Assembly (NCBI GenBank): GCA_002383405.1
Contig: DFYS01000141.1
Location: 6,110-13,965, forward strand
Reading direction: 5' to 3'
DNA from: Moorella sp. UBA4076
Lineage (GTDB): Bacteria; Bacillota; DSM-521; Neomoorellales; Neomoorellaceae
DNA: 7,856 bases
A program made the translations under genes and the position numbers. The notes under the pieces were generated by a model, which was given only the letters and a program-made list of their open reading frames with translations, was not told where the DNA came from and did not search any database. Within the stretch, counting starts at the first letter, position 1. Every line of letters begins with the position of its first letter. This document shows, piece after piece, positions 1 through 4,515 of this stretch.

Positions 1-60
1 CTCGAAGGCTTAAAAATGCACCCTCCAGCGGCCTGCTTCACCCCGCCTGCAATACTGCCA

Positions 61-98
61 TTTTCATCCCTTTGCTGGTGCCGCGACGGCGGCATGGT
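61..98. repeat. Imperfect direct repeat, copy 1
   Basis: Matches 251-288 at about 30 of 38 positions without gaps (offset 190). The shared core is TTTTCATCC, CTGGTGCCGCG and GGC.GG.ATGG. It lies in the gene-free left end. Confidence 0.55.
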
Positions 99-211
99 GT
101 CTACCCTGGCAATCGTATAAGGCGGACAGGCGGCGTAAATCCATATCGCCGTTACAGTATGCCATTTATTTACTATTATAACATATTAATCCTGTCGGAA
201 CCAGTAAAAAA

Positions 212-242
212 CAGGCTGCTGTTGAAGCAACCTGCTTTTTTT
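212..242. terminator. Bidirectional terminator-like hairpin
   Basis: CAGG (212-215) pairs with CCTG (231-234), with an inner GCT/AGC or GTTG/CAAC pairing. A run of T follows on the + strand (235-242), and A residues precede the stem, giving a T run on the other strand too. No gene clearly ends into it from the left within the window; it may be a second stop for the psp transcript or belong to a gene lost from this region. Confidence 0.4.
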
Positions 243-250
243 ACTTGCTC

Positions 251-288
251 TTTTCATCCTGCTACTGGTGCCGCGCTGGCGGTATGGG
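251..288. repeat. Imperfect direct repeat, copy 2
   Basis: Second copy of the 61-98 repeat. It runs directly into the 25-bp repeats at 293 and 360, which share the GCTACTG core, so the whole block may be a decayed repeat cluster. Confidence 0.55.
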
Positions 289-292
289 GGTT

Positions 293-317
293 GATGCTAC
301 TGTTGGTAGCACCGGGA
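293..317. repeat. 25-bp direct repeat, copy 1
   Basis: Identical to 360-384 except for one base (G309 versus C376); the offset is 67 nt. It begins GATGCTACTGTTGGTA and ends CACCGGGA. Confidence 0.75.
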
Positions 318-359
318 TATGGGAATGCCGGTACCTCGCAAGGCTGCCTGCACCGTGTG

Positions 360-384
360 GATGCTACTGTTGGTACCACCGGGA
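360..384. repeat. 25-bp direct repeat, copy 2
   Basis: Second copy, 24 of 25 identical to 293-317. Both lie between the terminator-like hairpins at 212-242 and 431-463. Apart from these repeats and hairpins I see no supportable gene in 1-494; the open frames there resemble no protein I know. Confidence 0.75.
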
Positions 385-430
385 CAGCAAGCGTTATCTG
401 CACTCGATGTGGACAAATGCCACGCGATTA

Positions 431-463
431 AAACTAAAAAGGTAAAGTCAGCCAAAATCTGAC
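431..463 (-). terminator. Probable intrinsic terminator of the htpX-psp module
   Basis: GTCAG (447-451) and CTGAC (459-463) form a 5-bp stem with a 7-nt loop. In the leftward transcript it is followed by a T-rich run (TTTACCTTTTTAGTTT, complement of 431-446). It begins about 32 nt after the pspAA stop. The stem is short, so efficiency may be modest. Confidence 0.5.
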
Positions 464-494
464 GGTATCAGCCCCGGTACCTCCGTACCCGAAT

Positions 495-773
495 TTAACT
501 CAGCTGCCGCGGGTAGCTGTCAAAGAGGCTGCGCGCTTCATCAAAGGTAGTATCCGGTGCCGGCAGAATAAGGTCGGATTCCACCAGCTCCGTGTCGGGG
601 ACGCGACTGCCGCGGCCGCGGATCAGGGCCAGTACTTCCCGGAAATTACTCTCGTATTCCTCCCGGTTGTCTGCCTCCAGGGCGTCCAGCAGCTGGTCGT
701 CCAGGCGGTCGAGGGCGCTCAATGCTTCGCCCTCCAACCGGTACTGGCCTTCAGTAGCGATACGGATAATCAA
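495..773 (-). CDS. pspAA: PspA-associated protein PspAA
   Basis: A 92-residue soluble protein recognised as PspAA, a small partner domain encoded next to PspA in many Firmicutes, Actinobacteria and Archaea. The recognisable pattern is an N-terminal IIRIATEGQYRL segment (residues 2-13), an acidic helical middle, and a C-terminal block with PDTELVESDLILPAPD (about 59-74) ending in DEARSLF. No signal peptide or membrane segment is visible. The start is TTG, whose TTGA overlaps the pspA stop by 4 nt, so translation is probably coupled. An AGAGGTGG-type Shine-Dalgarno lies about 7 nt upstream, inside pspA. PspAA presumably binds or regulates the PspA scaffold at the cytoplasmic membrane, but its biochemical role is not established. 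It is the last gene of the leftward module; a T-rich hairpin follows about 30 nt after the stop. Identification is by remembered family pattern, not by search. Confidence 0.9.
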   Translation of the reverse strand: MIIRIATEGQYRLEGEALSALDRLDDQLLDALEADNREEYESNFREVLALIRGRGSRVPDTELVESDLILPAPDTTFDEARSLFDSYPRQLS

Positions 774-1471
774 GCTTGACCCACCTCTCTCTTCAAGCGT
801 TCCAGGTCGACCTGGACCTGGGTTTTGGCGCCGGCCTGCTGCAGCTCCCTCTCCAGGGGGTCCCCGGTTTCCAGGGCATCGTCCAGCACGCCGGAGTCGA
901 CCAGCTCATCAATAGCTGCCGCCCGCGCCCGCATATTCTCGGTCTTGTCTTCCGCCCGCTGGATGGCCAGGGAAACGTCGGCCAATTCCTCGGAGAGACC
1001 GGTAGCCGCCTCGCCGATCTTCACCTGGGCCTGGGCGGCCGAATACTGCGCCTTTATGACTTCCTTCTTGGTGCGGAAGGCCTCCACCTTGGCCTGGAGT
1101 TTGGCCTCTACAGCCGCCAGCTTCTCCTGCTCGCCTTCCAGGCCTTTGATCTGCTCCTCCAGCCCGTCCAGCTGCTGCTGGATGGCGGCTTTCCGCTCCA
1201 GGGCGGCGGTGGCCAGGTCCTCCCGGCCCAGCTGCAGCGCCTGGCGCGCCTGGCCTTCCAGCTTTTGCAGGTTGTCTTTCAGCTTAATGGCCTGGAGTTC
1301 CAGGCGTTTTTTGGAGGCCACCACATCGGCCAGGTTGCGCTTGACGTTCTGGAGCATTTCCCGCTGGCGTTCAAAGGAGTACTCCAGGGTTTCCTGGGGG
1401 TTTTCGGCCGCATCGAGGACGCGGTTCATCTTGGATTTAAAGATAGTTGACATGCGTGACAGGATGCCCAT
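770..1471 (-). CDS. pspA: PspA/IM30 (Vipp1) family phage shock protein A
   Basis: A 233-residue PspA/IM30 protein, the usual family length. This ESCRT-III-like coiled-coil protein polymerises on the inner face of stressed membranes and limits proton leakage. Visible: an N-terminal amphipathic helix (MGILSRMSTIFKSKMNRVLD), the family-typical AAENPQETLEYSFERQREML (about 21-40), then long Gln/Lys/Glu/Ala-rich coiled coils to about residue 170, then the MRARAAAIDELVDSGVLDD block near 180-198. There is no signal peptide or transmembrane segment. I chose ATG at 1471 over the TTG two codons upstream: AAAGGAG at 1480-1486 lies 8-9 nt from this ATG but only about 3 nt from the TTG. It overlaps pspAA by 4 nt and lies 176 nt after pspAB. 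Its leader holds a 35-nt repeat (1490-1524) and a hairpin (1535-1566). No convincing sigma-A promoter was seen, so it may be read from the htpX transcript or use another sigma factor. Confidence 0.95.
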   Translation of the reverse strand: MGILSRMSTIFKSKMNRVLDAAENPQETLEYSFERQREMLQNVKRNLADVVASKKRLELQAIKLKDNLQKLEGQARQALQLGREDLATAALERKAAIQQQLDGLEEQIKGLEGEQEKLAAVEAKLQAKVEAFRTKKEVIKAQYSAAQAQVKIGEAATGLSEELADVSLAIQRAEDKTENMRARAAAIDELVDSGVLDDALETGDPLERELQQAGAKTQVQVDLERLKREVGQA

Positions 1472-1489
1472 TAGCAAAAGCTCCTTTCG

Positions 1490-1524
1490 TTAGTCCCTTA
1501 AGTCCGAACATCTTCGCAAAGTGG
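1490..1524. repeat. 35-nt dispersed inverted repeat, copy in pspA leader
   Basis: On the + strand it begins TTAGTCCCTTAAGTCCGAAC and ends CTTCGCAAAGTGG. It matches the reverse complement of 5903-5937 at 31 of 35 positions without gaps. It lies 18 nt upstream of the pspA start, just before the Shine-Dalgarno, so it is probably in the pspA 5' untranslated leader. It contains a CTTAAG palindrome. It could be an operator, a small dispersed repeat, or an RNA-pairing site. Confidence 0.8.
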
Positions 1525-1534
1525 AGGGCGGCTT

Positions 1535-1566
1535 TCTGCCATGTGCCGGGTCACCCGCGTGGCAGA
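1535..1566. other. Strong hairpin between pspAB and pspA
   Basis: TCTGCCATG (1535-1543) pairs with CGTGGCAGA (1558-1566): nine pairs including one G-T. Inside, CGGG (1547-1550) pairs with CCCG (1554-1557) around a TCA loop, leaving a 3-nt bulge. No U-tract follows on either strand, so it does not look like an intrinsic terminator. It may stabilise or process the polycistronic mRNA between the two coupled gene pairs, or be a palindromic operator. Confidence 0.6.
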
Positions 1567-1647
1567 TGGGCGTAAAATCACTCGCGATGGCTTTCGGCCC
1601 AACGTCACCCGGGCGGCGGGCCGGTCCTTCGGCACCCCTTTCTACCG

Positions 1648-2220
1648 TCATACCGGGCAGCCCCACAGGGGGTACCAGCGGGCCATATCCTTCTCCCAGG
1701 GAAGCTCTCTTTCCATCAGGGCGGCCAGGCGCATCTCATTGGCGTTATCCCGCTGCTTCTCCCGGTCATTAACAGGGATAAAGGGGTAAAAAGCCCCCCG
1801 CTTGTAGCTGAAGATCAGGTAAAGGACCTGTCCCTCTTTTTCCAGGCGGAAAACCGCTGCCAGCAAGCGGTCGCCGGCCCCATTCTCCTTCAGGTTCTGG
1901 CCGGCCATATGCGCCAGAGCCACCAGGTCTTCCCAGTCGCGGTCGGCAAAGAGCAGCCACTGGTAGCCGAACTCATCCTTTTTAACCTCTACCCCGCTGG
2001 CCATTTCCTGCGCCGCCAGGGATACCAGCTCCCTGGTTTCCTCCTGCGCCCCGGCATAAAGGCTGTCCGCGGCCGGCCGTAAAACCACCCCGGCGCGGCC
2101 GCCCGGGTGCCAGCCGAGGTCACTTTCCAGGGTGATGACCGCTGTGCTCAGGGTAAAGAGGGGCTCGGTCCGGGCCGGCGGTACCCGCGTCCGCCCCAAC
2201 AGGGCATCCAGGAAGCTCAC
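1648..2220 (-). CDS. pspAB: PspA-associated protein PspAB
   Basis: A 190-residue soluble protein matching PspAB, a partner family found with HtpX and PspA/PspAA. Recognisable parts: the N-terminal MSFLDALLGR, the segment LFTLSTAVITLESDLGW (about 21-37), an EFGYQWLLF motif near 82-90, the KRGAFYPFIPVNDREKQRDN block near 139-158, and a C-terminal LPWEKDMARWYPLWGCPV that ends exactly as expected for the family. No membrane segment or signal peptide is seen. The start is GTG at 2220, whose GTGA overlaps the htpX stop by 4 nt; GGAGG lies 7 nt upstream, within htpX. Tight coupling to the protease suggests that PspAB is an adaptor or regulator acting with HtpX at the membrane, but no activity is known to me. 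No U-tract terminator follows its stop, so read-through into pspA is possible. Confidence 0.88.
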   Translation of the reverse strand: MSFLDALLGRTRVPPARTEPLFTLSTAVITLESDLGWHPGGRAGVVLRPAADSLYAGAQEETRELVSLAAQEMASGVEVKKDEFGYQWLLFADRDWEDLVALAHMAGQNLKENGAGDRLLAAVFRLEKEGQVLYLIFSYKRGAFYPFIPVNDREKQRDNANEMRLAALMERELPWEKDMARWYPLWGCPV

Positions 2221-3113
2221 CGCCGGTCCTCCATTTCCCGCTCCAGGCGGCGCAGATAATCCAGGCGGCGCTGCAGGGACGGGTGGGTGGATAGGAGCTC
2301 CATAAGGCTGTTACCGCCGGCAGCCGCCGGGATAATGAAAAAGGCGTTGAAGGCCTCGGCCTGGCGCAGGTCCCGTTGCGGGATGCGGGCCATGCTGCCG
2401 CTGATCTTCACCAGGGCTGAGGCCAGCTGTCCCGGTGAGCCGGTGAGGATGGCCGCGCCCCGGTCGGCGGCGAACTCCCGGTAGCGCGACAGGGCGCGGA
2501 TAAGGAAGAAGCTGATTACCCACACCACCATCGAAGCCAGGTAAACAATCATGGTGTTATTGCTCCCTTCCCGGTCGCGGCCGCCAAAGGCGCCGAAGTA
2601 GAAGAAGTTTTGCATTATAAAGGAAGCTACCGTGGCAAAAAAGCTGGCCAGGGTGAGGACGGTCATATCGCGGTTGCGGATATGGCTCATCTCATGAGCC
2701 AGCACGGCCTCCAGCTCCGGCGGGGTAAGGCGCTCCATGATGCCTCTGGTGACCGCCACGACGGCGTTTTTGGGGTTCCGGCCGGTAGCAAAGGCGTTGG
2801 GCATGGAGGTCGGGACAACAGCGACCCGCGGTTTGGGCAGGTCAGCCAGGGCCGCCAGCCTCTCCACCAGGGTATGAAGTTCCGGTGCCTCGCGGGGAGA
2901 AACCTCGCGGGCGCCCATCGACCAGAGCACCATGCGGTCGGAAAAATAGTATTGTACACCGAGCATAATGGCTACAAAAATGATCAGCCCTGAATAGCCG
3001 ACTCCGGCCTGCCAGAGAACGGCCAGGAAAAAGAGGTATACAGCCGCCAGCAAAAACATGGTAAAAAACATCCGTGCCGTTAAGCCGGCGTCACTGCCAA
3101 GTTGACGTCGCAC
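2217..3113 (-). CDS. htpX: HtpX-like membrane zinc metalloprotease (M48 family)
   Basis: A 298-residue HtpX homologue, close to the usual 280-300. HtpX degrades damaged or misfolded cytoplasmic-membrane proteins. Visible, numbered from the GTG start: two N-terminal hydrophobic segments (about 15-33 and 41-57), the zinc motif HEMSH at 140-144 within LEAVLAHEMSHIRNRDM, two more hydrophobic segments (about 152-173 and 188-206), and the third zinc ligand Glu in YREFAADRGA (about residue 213). The C-terminus has STHPSLQRRLDYLRRLE, typical of the family. I prefer GTG at 3113: it gives the usual MRRQLG.D.GLTAR N-terminus and has GGGGGTGG 6 nt upstream. The reading frame stays open to a GTG at 3173, but those 20 extra codons are translated from G-rich repeat DNA and look unlike HtpX. 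It is the first gene of the module and overlaps pspAB by 4 nt. Confidence 0.93.
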   Translation of the reverse strand: MRRQLGSDAGLTARMFFTMFLLAAVYLFFLAVLWQAGVGYSGLIIFVAIMLGVQYYFSDRMVLWSMGAREVSPREAPELHTLVERLAALADLPKPRVAVVPTSMPNAFATGRNPKNAVVAVTRGIMERLTPPELEAVLAHEMSHIRNRDMTVLTLASFFATVASFIMQNFFYFGAFGGRDREGSNNTMIVYLASMVVWVISFFLIRALSRYREFAADRGAAILTGSPGQLASALVKISGSMARIPQRDLRQAEAFNAFFIIPAAAGGNSLMELLSTHPSLQRRLDYLRRLEREMEDRR

Positions 3114-3133
3114 TGCAATCCACCCCCGTAGAC

Positions 3134-3366
3134 AGATGTGTGAGGTGGGAGGTGAGAAGCGGGAGACCAGCACTCAGCTTTGGGTGGCTTGATCTTTAGC
3201 GGGTATACATTTATGATAGTTTTTATTTACAAGTCGCGATATTACTGAGTTGAGTGCTGGGCCTGCCTGCTCTCATTTTCTCCCGTTCGCTGGAGACAGC
3301 GCGCTGCCATGAGCGGCTCCTCCGAAATTAGATATGAGAAGTTGGAGGTTGGAGGTGGGAGGTTCG
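3134..3366. repeat. G-rich heptad-like repeats flanking the htpX upstream gap
   Basis: The 12-mer GAGGTGGGAGGT occurs at 3142-3153 and 3352-3363. Around it lie similar modules: GTGAGAAGCGGG (3153-3164) and ATGAGAAGTTGG (3333-3344), then near-tandem GGAGGTT, GGAGGTG and GGAGGTT units (3344-3364). Between the clusters are an AT-rich stretch (about 3190-3250), a CCAGCACTCA/TGAGTGCTGG inverted repeat (3167-3176 and 3251-3260), and a small CGCTG/CAGCG hairpin (3288-3301). The htpX promoter presumably lies in the AT-rich part, but I cannot assign clear -35 and -10 boxes. Confidence 0.6.
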
Positions 3367-3369
3367 ATA

Positions 3370-3385
3370 GTGGCGGCCCGGCCAC
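3370..3385 (-). terminator. Weak hairpin after the SHOCT gene
   Basis: GTGGC (3370-3374) pairs with GCCAC (3381-3385) around a 6-nt loop, about 22 nt after the SHOCT stop on the leftward strand. No U-tract follows, so a terminator role is uncertain. Confidence 0.3.
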
Positions 3386-3406
3386 CCCGAATGGCTCCCT
3401 GACCTG

Positions 3407-3643
3407 TTACTCTTTTAGTTCCTCACGGATGCGGTTATGCTCGTCGGTGGTTATTTCACCCCTTGCGTAGCGTGCCTTTAAAATCTCCCGGGCATCCGGC
3501 TGCGTGACCGGTTGCGGCCCCGGGCGGCGGTTAAACAGGCTTACCAGGCCGTACCCCGCCAGCGCCAGAAGACCGATAACCAGGACCAGCCACACCAGCA
3601 TCCCGAAACCCATGCTCCAGTGCCCGTAGTAATTCCACATCAT
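3407..3643 (-). CDS. Small single-pass membrane protein with C-terminal SHOCT domain
   Basis: A 78-residue protein with three parts. Residues 1-11 are rich in Trp, Tyr, His and Met (MMWNYYGHWSM). Residues about 12-37 form one hydrophobic membrane helix ending at NRR. Residues about 49-77 are a SHOCT domain (DAREILKARYARGEITTDEH), a short two-helix module usually found at the ends of membrane or surface proteins and thought to mediate oligomerisation. Positive residues after the helix suggest that the SHOCT end is cytoplasmic (N-out). ATG at 3643 has GAGAGGG about 7 nt upstream. The gene is divergent from the DUF1540 gene and upstream of htpX on the same strand, but nearly 300 nt of repeat DNA lie between, so co-transcription is uncertain. 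The aromatic/Met/His N-terminus could bind metal; that is speculation. Confidence 0.85.
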   Translation of the reverse strand: MMWNYYGHWSMGFGMLVWLVLVIGLLALAGYGLVSLFNRRPGPQPVTQPDAREILKARYARGEITTDEHNRIREELKE

Positions 3644-3684
3644 TATAATACCCTCTCAAACCATTTTTGGCAAGTTGCGGGATC

Positions 3685-3690
3685 ACTATA
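3685..3690 (-). promoter_or_regulatory. Possible -10 box for the SHOCT gene
   Basis: On the leftward strand the sequence reads TTGTATAGTG; TATAGT matches the -10 consensus at five of six positions and would give a leader of about 35 nt. No good -35 box is visible at the right distance. Confidence 0.25.
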
Positions 3691-3742
3691 CAAGGTATTA
3701 TCGGCAGGCGCATAAAAGGACTGCTGCCGGGGGATATTTTTT

Positions 3743-3750
3743 ATTGTCGA
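3743..3750. repeat. Left target-site duplication of the 135-bp element
   Basis: ATTGTCGA directly abuts the left inverted repeat and is identical to 3886-3893. Confidence 0.75.
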
Positions 3751-3885
3751 GTAACTGCTCAGCCTACCTGGCGGTCATCTTGATAGCAAACCGGGAAAGC
3801 TGATATGATGGCTGGACGGGTTCGTGATCCCGACGGCAGGTAGCGCCAGGGTGGCTTTTAAAATAGTGGTGGCCTGAGCAGTTAC
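3751..3885. mobile_element. 135-bp MITE, probably IS66-type
   Basis: The ends are perfect 12-bp inverted repeats (GTAACTGCTCAG at 3751-3762, CTGAGCAGTTAC at 3874-3885); similarity continues to about 16 of 18 positions. An identical 8-bp sequence, ATTGTCGA, flanks both ends exactly (3743-3750 and 3886-3893), as expected for a target duplication. GTAA termini together with 8-bp duplications are the known signature of the IS66 family. The 135-bp interior has no ORF of transposase size, so this would be a non-autonomous derivative. It sits between the divergent SHOCT and DUF1540 genes. The interior can fold (for example CGGG/CCCG at 3817-3832). An alternative reading is a structured RNA leader for the DUF1540 gene, but the exact duplication at both ends favours transposition. 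Confidence 0.8.
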
Positions 3886-3893
3886 ATTGTCGA
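3886..3893. repeat. Right target-site duplication of the 135-bp element
   Basis: ATTGTCGA directly abuts the right inverted repeat and is identical to 3743-3750. Joining the flanks with one copy gives a continuous AT-rich upstream region for the DUF1540 gene, the likely pre-insertion state. Confidence 0.75.
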
Positions 3894-3918
3894 ATATATT
3901 AACTCGGAGGTGCTTTTT

Positions 3919-4161
3919 ATGCCCCGTATTACCTGCAGTGTCAACAATTGCCATTACTGGTCCAGCGGCAATGTCTGCAATGCGTCCCAAATCCTGGTAA
4001 CATCTAGCTCCATGAGCAATTCCCAGCCCCAGAACGTCGATGCCCCTATGGCCGGTACCATATCGACCACCCCGGTACAATCTTCGGAGGAAACCTGTTG
4101 CAAAACCTTTGTCCCCAGGGGTTCCGCCCAGGAAGATGCCGATGGCATCACCCTCAAGTAA
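3919..4161 (+). CDS. DUF1540 small cysteine-rich protein
   Basis: An 80-residue protein with the DUF1540 cysteine pattern: Cys6, Cys11, Cys20 and Cys60 (with an adjacent Cys61) in the arrangement CSVNNCHYWSSGNVCNAS near the N-terminus and TCCKTF near residues 59-64. The spacing suggests a single metal-binding or redox site. The stretch between the two cysteine clusters (about 28-57) is Ser/Thr/Pro-rich and looks like a linker. The C-terminal tail DADGITLK is acidic. I chose ATG at 3919 because GGAGGTG (3906-3912) is 6 nt upstream; the alternative GTG at 3910 lies inside that ribosome binding site. Function is unknown; the family is common in clostridia and bacilli. The 135-bp inserted element ends 33 nt before the start, so its promoter region has been changed by insertion. 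A strong terminator lies about 210 nt downstream. Confidence 0.88.
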   Translation: MPRITCSVNNCHYWSSGNVCNASQILVTSSSMSNSQPQNVDAPMAGTISTTPVQSSEETCCKTFVPRGSAQEDADGITLK

Positions 4162-4166
4162 CTAAA

Positions 4167-4327
4167 ACTACAGCCTGGGCCTTCCCGCGGCTAAAGCTGC
4201 CTGAAGGCAGGGGCGCAATAGCGCATTTTGGTAAACTTCTAATATGCAAGTAACACCGGGAAATCGCATATTCTCCTGTATTGATGCCAGAAAATTTTCG
4301 GGGTCGGAAAGCAGGATGGGCTGTAGT
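4167..4327 (+). other. Possible structured RNA region after the DUF1540 gene
   Basis: ACTACAGCC (4167-4175) can pair with GGCTGTAGT (4319-4327). Enclosed are small hairpins: GGG/CCC (4177-4186), CTGCC-TGAA-GGCAG (4197-4210), GCGC-AATA-GCGC (4213-4224), AATATGC/GCATATT (4241-4272) and TCCTG/CAGGA (4274-4316). Individually, stems this short arise by chance; the nesting and the following terminator are what drew attention. No known riboswitch consensus was recognised. Confidence 0.25.
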
Positions 4328-4368
4328 GTTAATCGCTCTTTACCTTCGTATGGTCAAACCATATGGTC

Positions 4369-4396
4369 AAACGGCAGCGAAAACCTGCCGTTTTTT
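4369..4396 (+). terminator. Strong rho-independent terminator
   Basis: AAACGGCAG (4369-4377) pairs with CTGCCGTTT (4385-4393) around a 7-nt loop, running directly into six T residues (4391-4396) and more T-rich sequence. It ends rightward transcription from the DUF1540 gene before ldcA. Two copies of TATGGTCAAAC (4349-4359 and 4362-4372), 13 nt apart, lie at its left edge; the second overlaps the left arm. Confidence 0.8.
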
Positions 4397-4411
4397 ATTT
4401 TAGCGGGCGCA

Positions 4412-4417
4412 TATAAT
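4412..4417 (+). promoter_or_regulatory. Putative -10 box of the ldcA promoter
   Basis: A perfect TATAAT lies 16 nt after the terminator's T-tract and 98 nt before the ldcA ATG. The sequence 16-18 nt further upstream is T-rich from the terminator and gives only a poor -35 match, so the promoter is plausible but unproven. Confidence 0.5.
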
Positions 4418-4424
4418 GTTTAAA

Positions 4425-4488
4425 GACGGACCCGCCGGCGGCAAACATCAATTGGCGAAGGAGCTCAGGCCTCTCAAGCGGTCCTGTC
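4425..4488 (+). other. Stem-loop in the putative ldcA leader
   Basis: GAC and GGACC-c-GC (4425-4435) can pair with GC-GGTCC-t-GTC (4478-4488), about ten base pairs with two single-base bulges, closing a 42-nt interior. It would occupy most of the leader between the TATAAT and the Shine-Dalgarno at about 4502. It could influence translation; no known riboswitch pattern was identified. Confidence 0.35.
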
Positions 4489-4515
4489 GTAATATCTATC
4501 CAGGGGGGACACGTT

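Noticed and set aside
293..384. Degenerate CRISPR array
   Set aside because: Only two near-identical units with a 42-nt gap, no palindromic repeat structure and no cas gene.
72..431. Open frame of 119 codons in the left end
   Set aside because: The composition is odd, there is no ribosome binding site, it runs through a terminator-like hairpin and short repeats, and it resembles no protein I know.
776..1493. Long rightward open frames across pspA
   Set aside because: They are antisense shadows of a GC-rich coiled-coil gene; pspA has clear family motifs, a ribosome binding site and an operon overlap.
3167..3260. Second MITE bounded by CCAGCACTCA/TGAGTGCTGG
   Set aside because: No flanking duplication, and about one 10-bp inverted pair at this distance is expected by chance in the window.
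3817..3832. T-arm-like CGGG-TTCGTGAT-CCCG suggesting a tRNA fragment
   Set aside because: The loop has 8 nt instead of 7, and no acceptor, D or anticodon arm is present.
3751..3885. Resemblance to a c-di-GMP-I riboswitch (GCAAACC and AGGTAGCG segments)
   Set aside because: The conserved GGACGCAAAGC core is absent, and the exact 8-bp duplication with inverted ends is better explained by a transposable unit.
3775..4080. Leftward open frame of 101 codons
   Set aside because: It is antisense to the DUF1540 gene, crosses the whole inserted element, and lacks a family resemblance.
4425..4488. Glycine riboswitch-like bits (GCGAAGGAGC, TCAGGC) in the ldcA leader
   Set aside because: The order and the conserved core around CUCUCAGGCAAA do not match; only short words agree.
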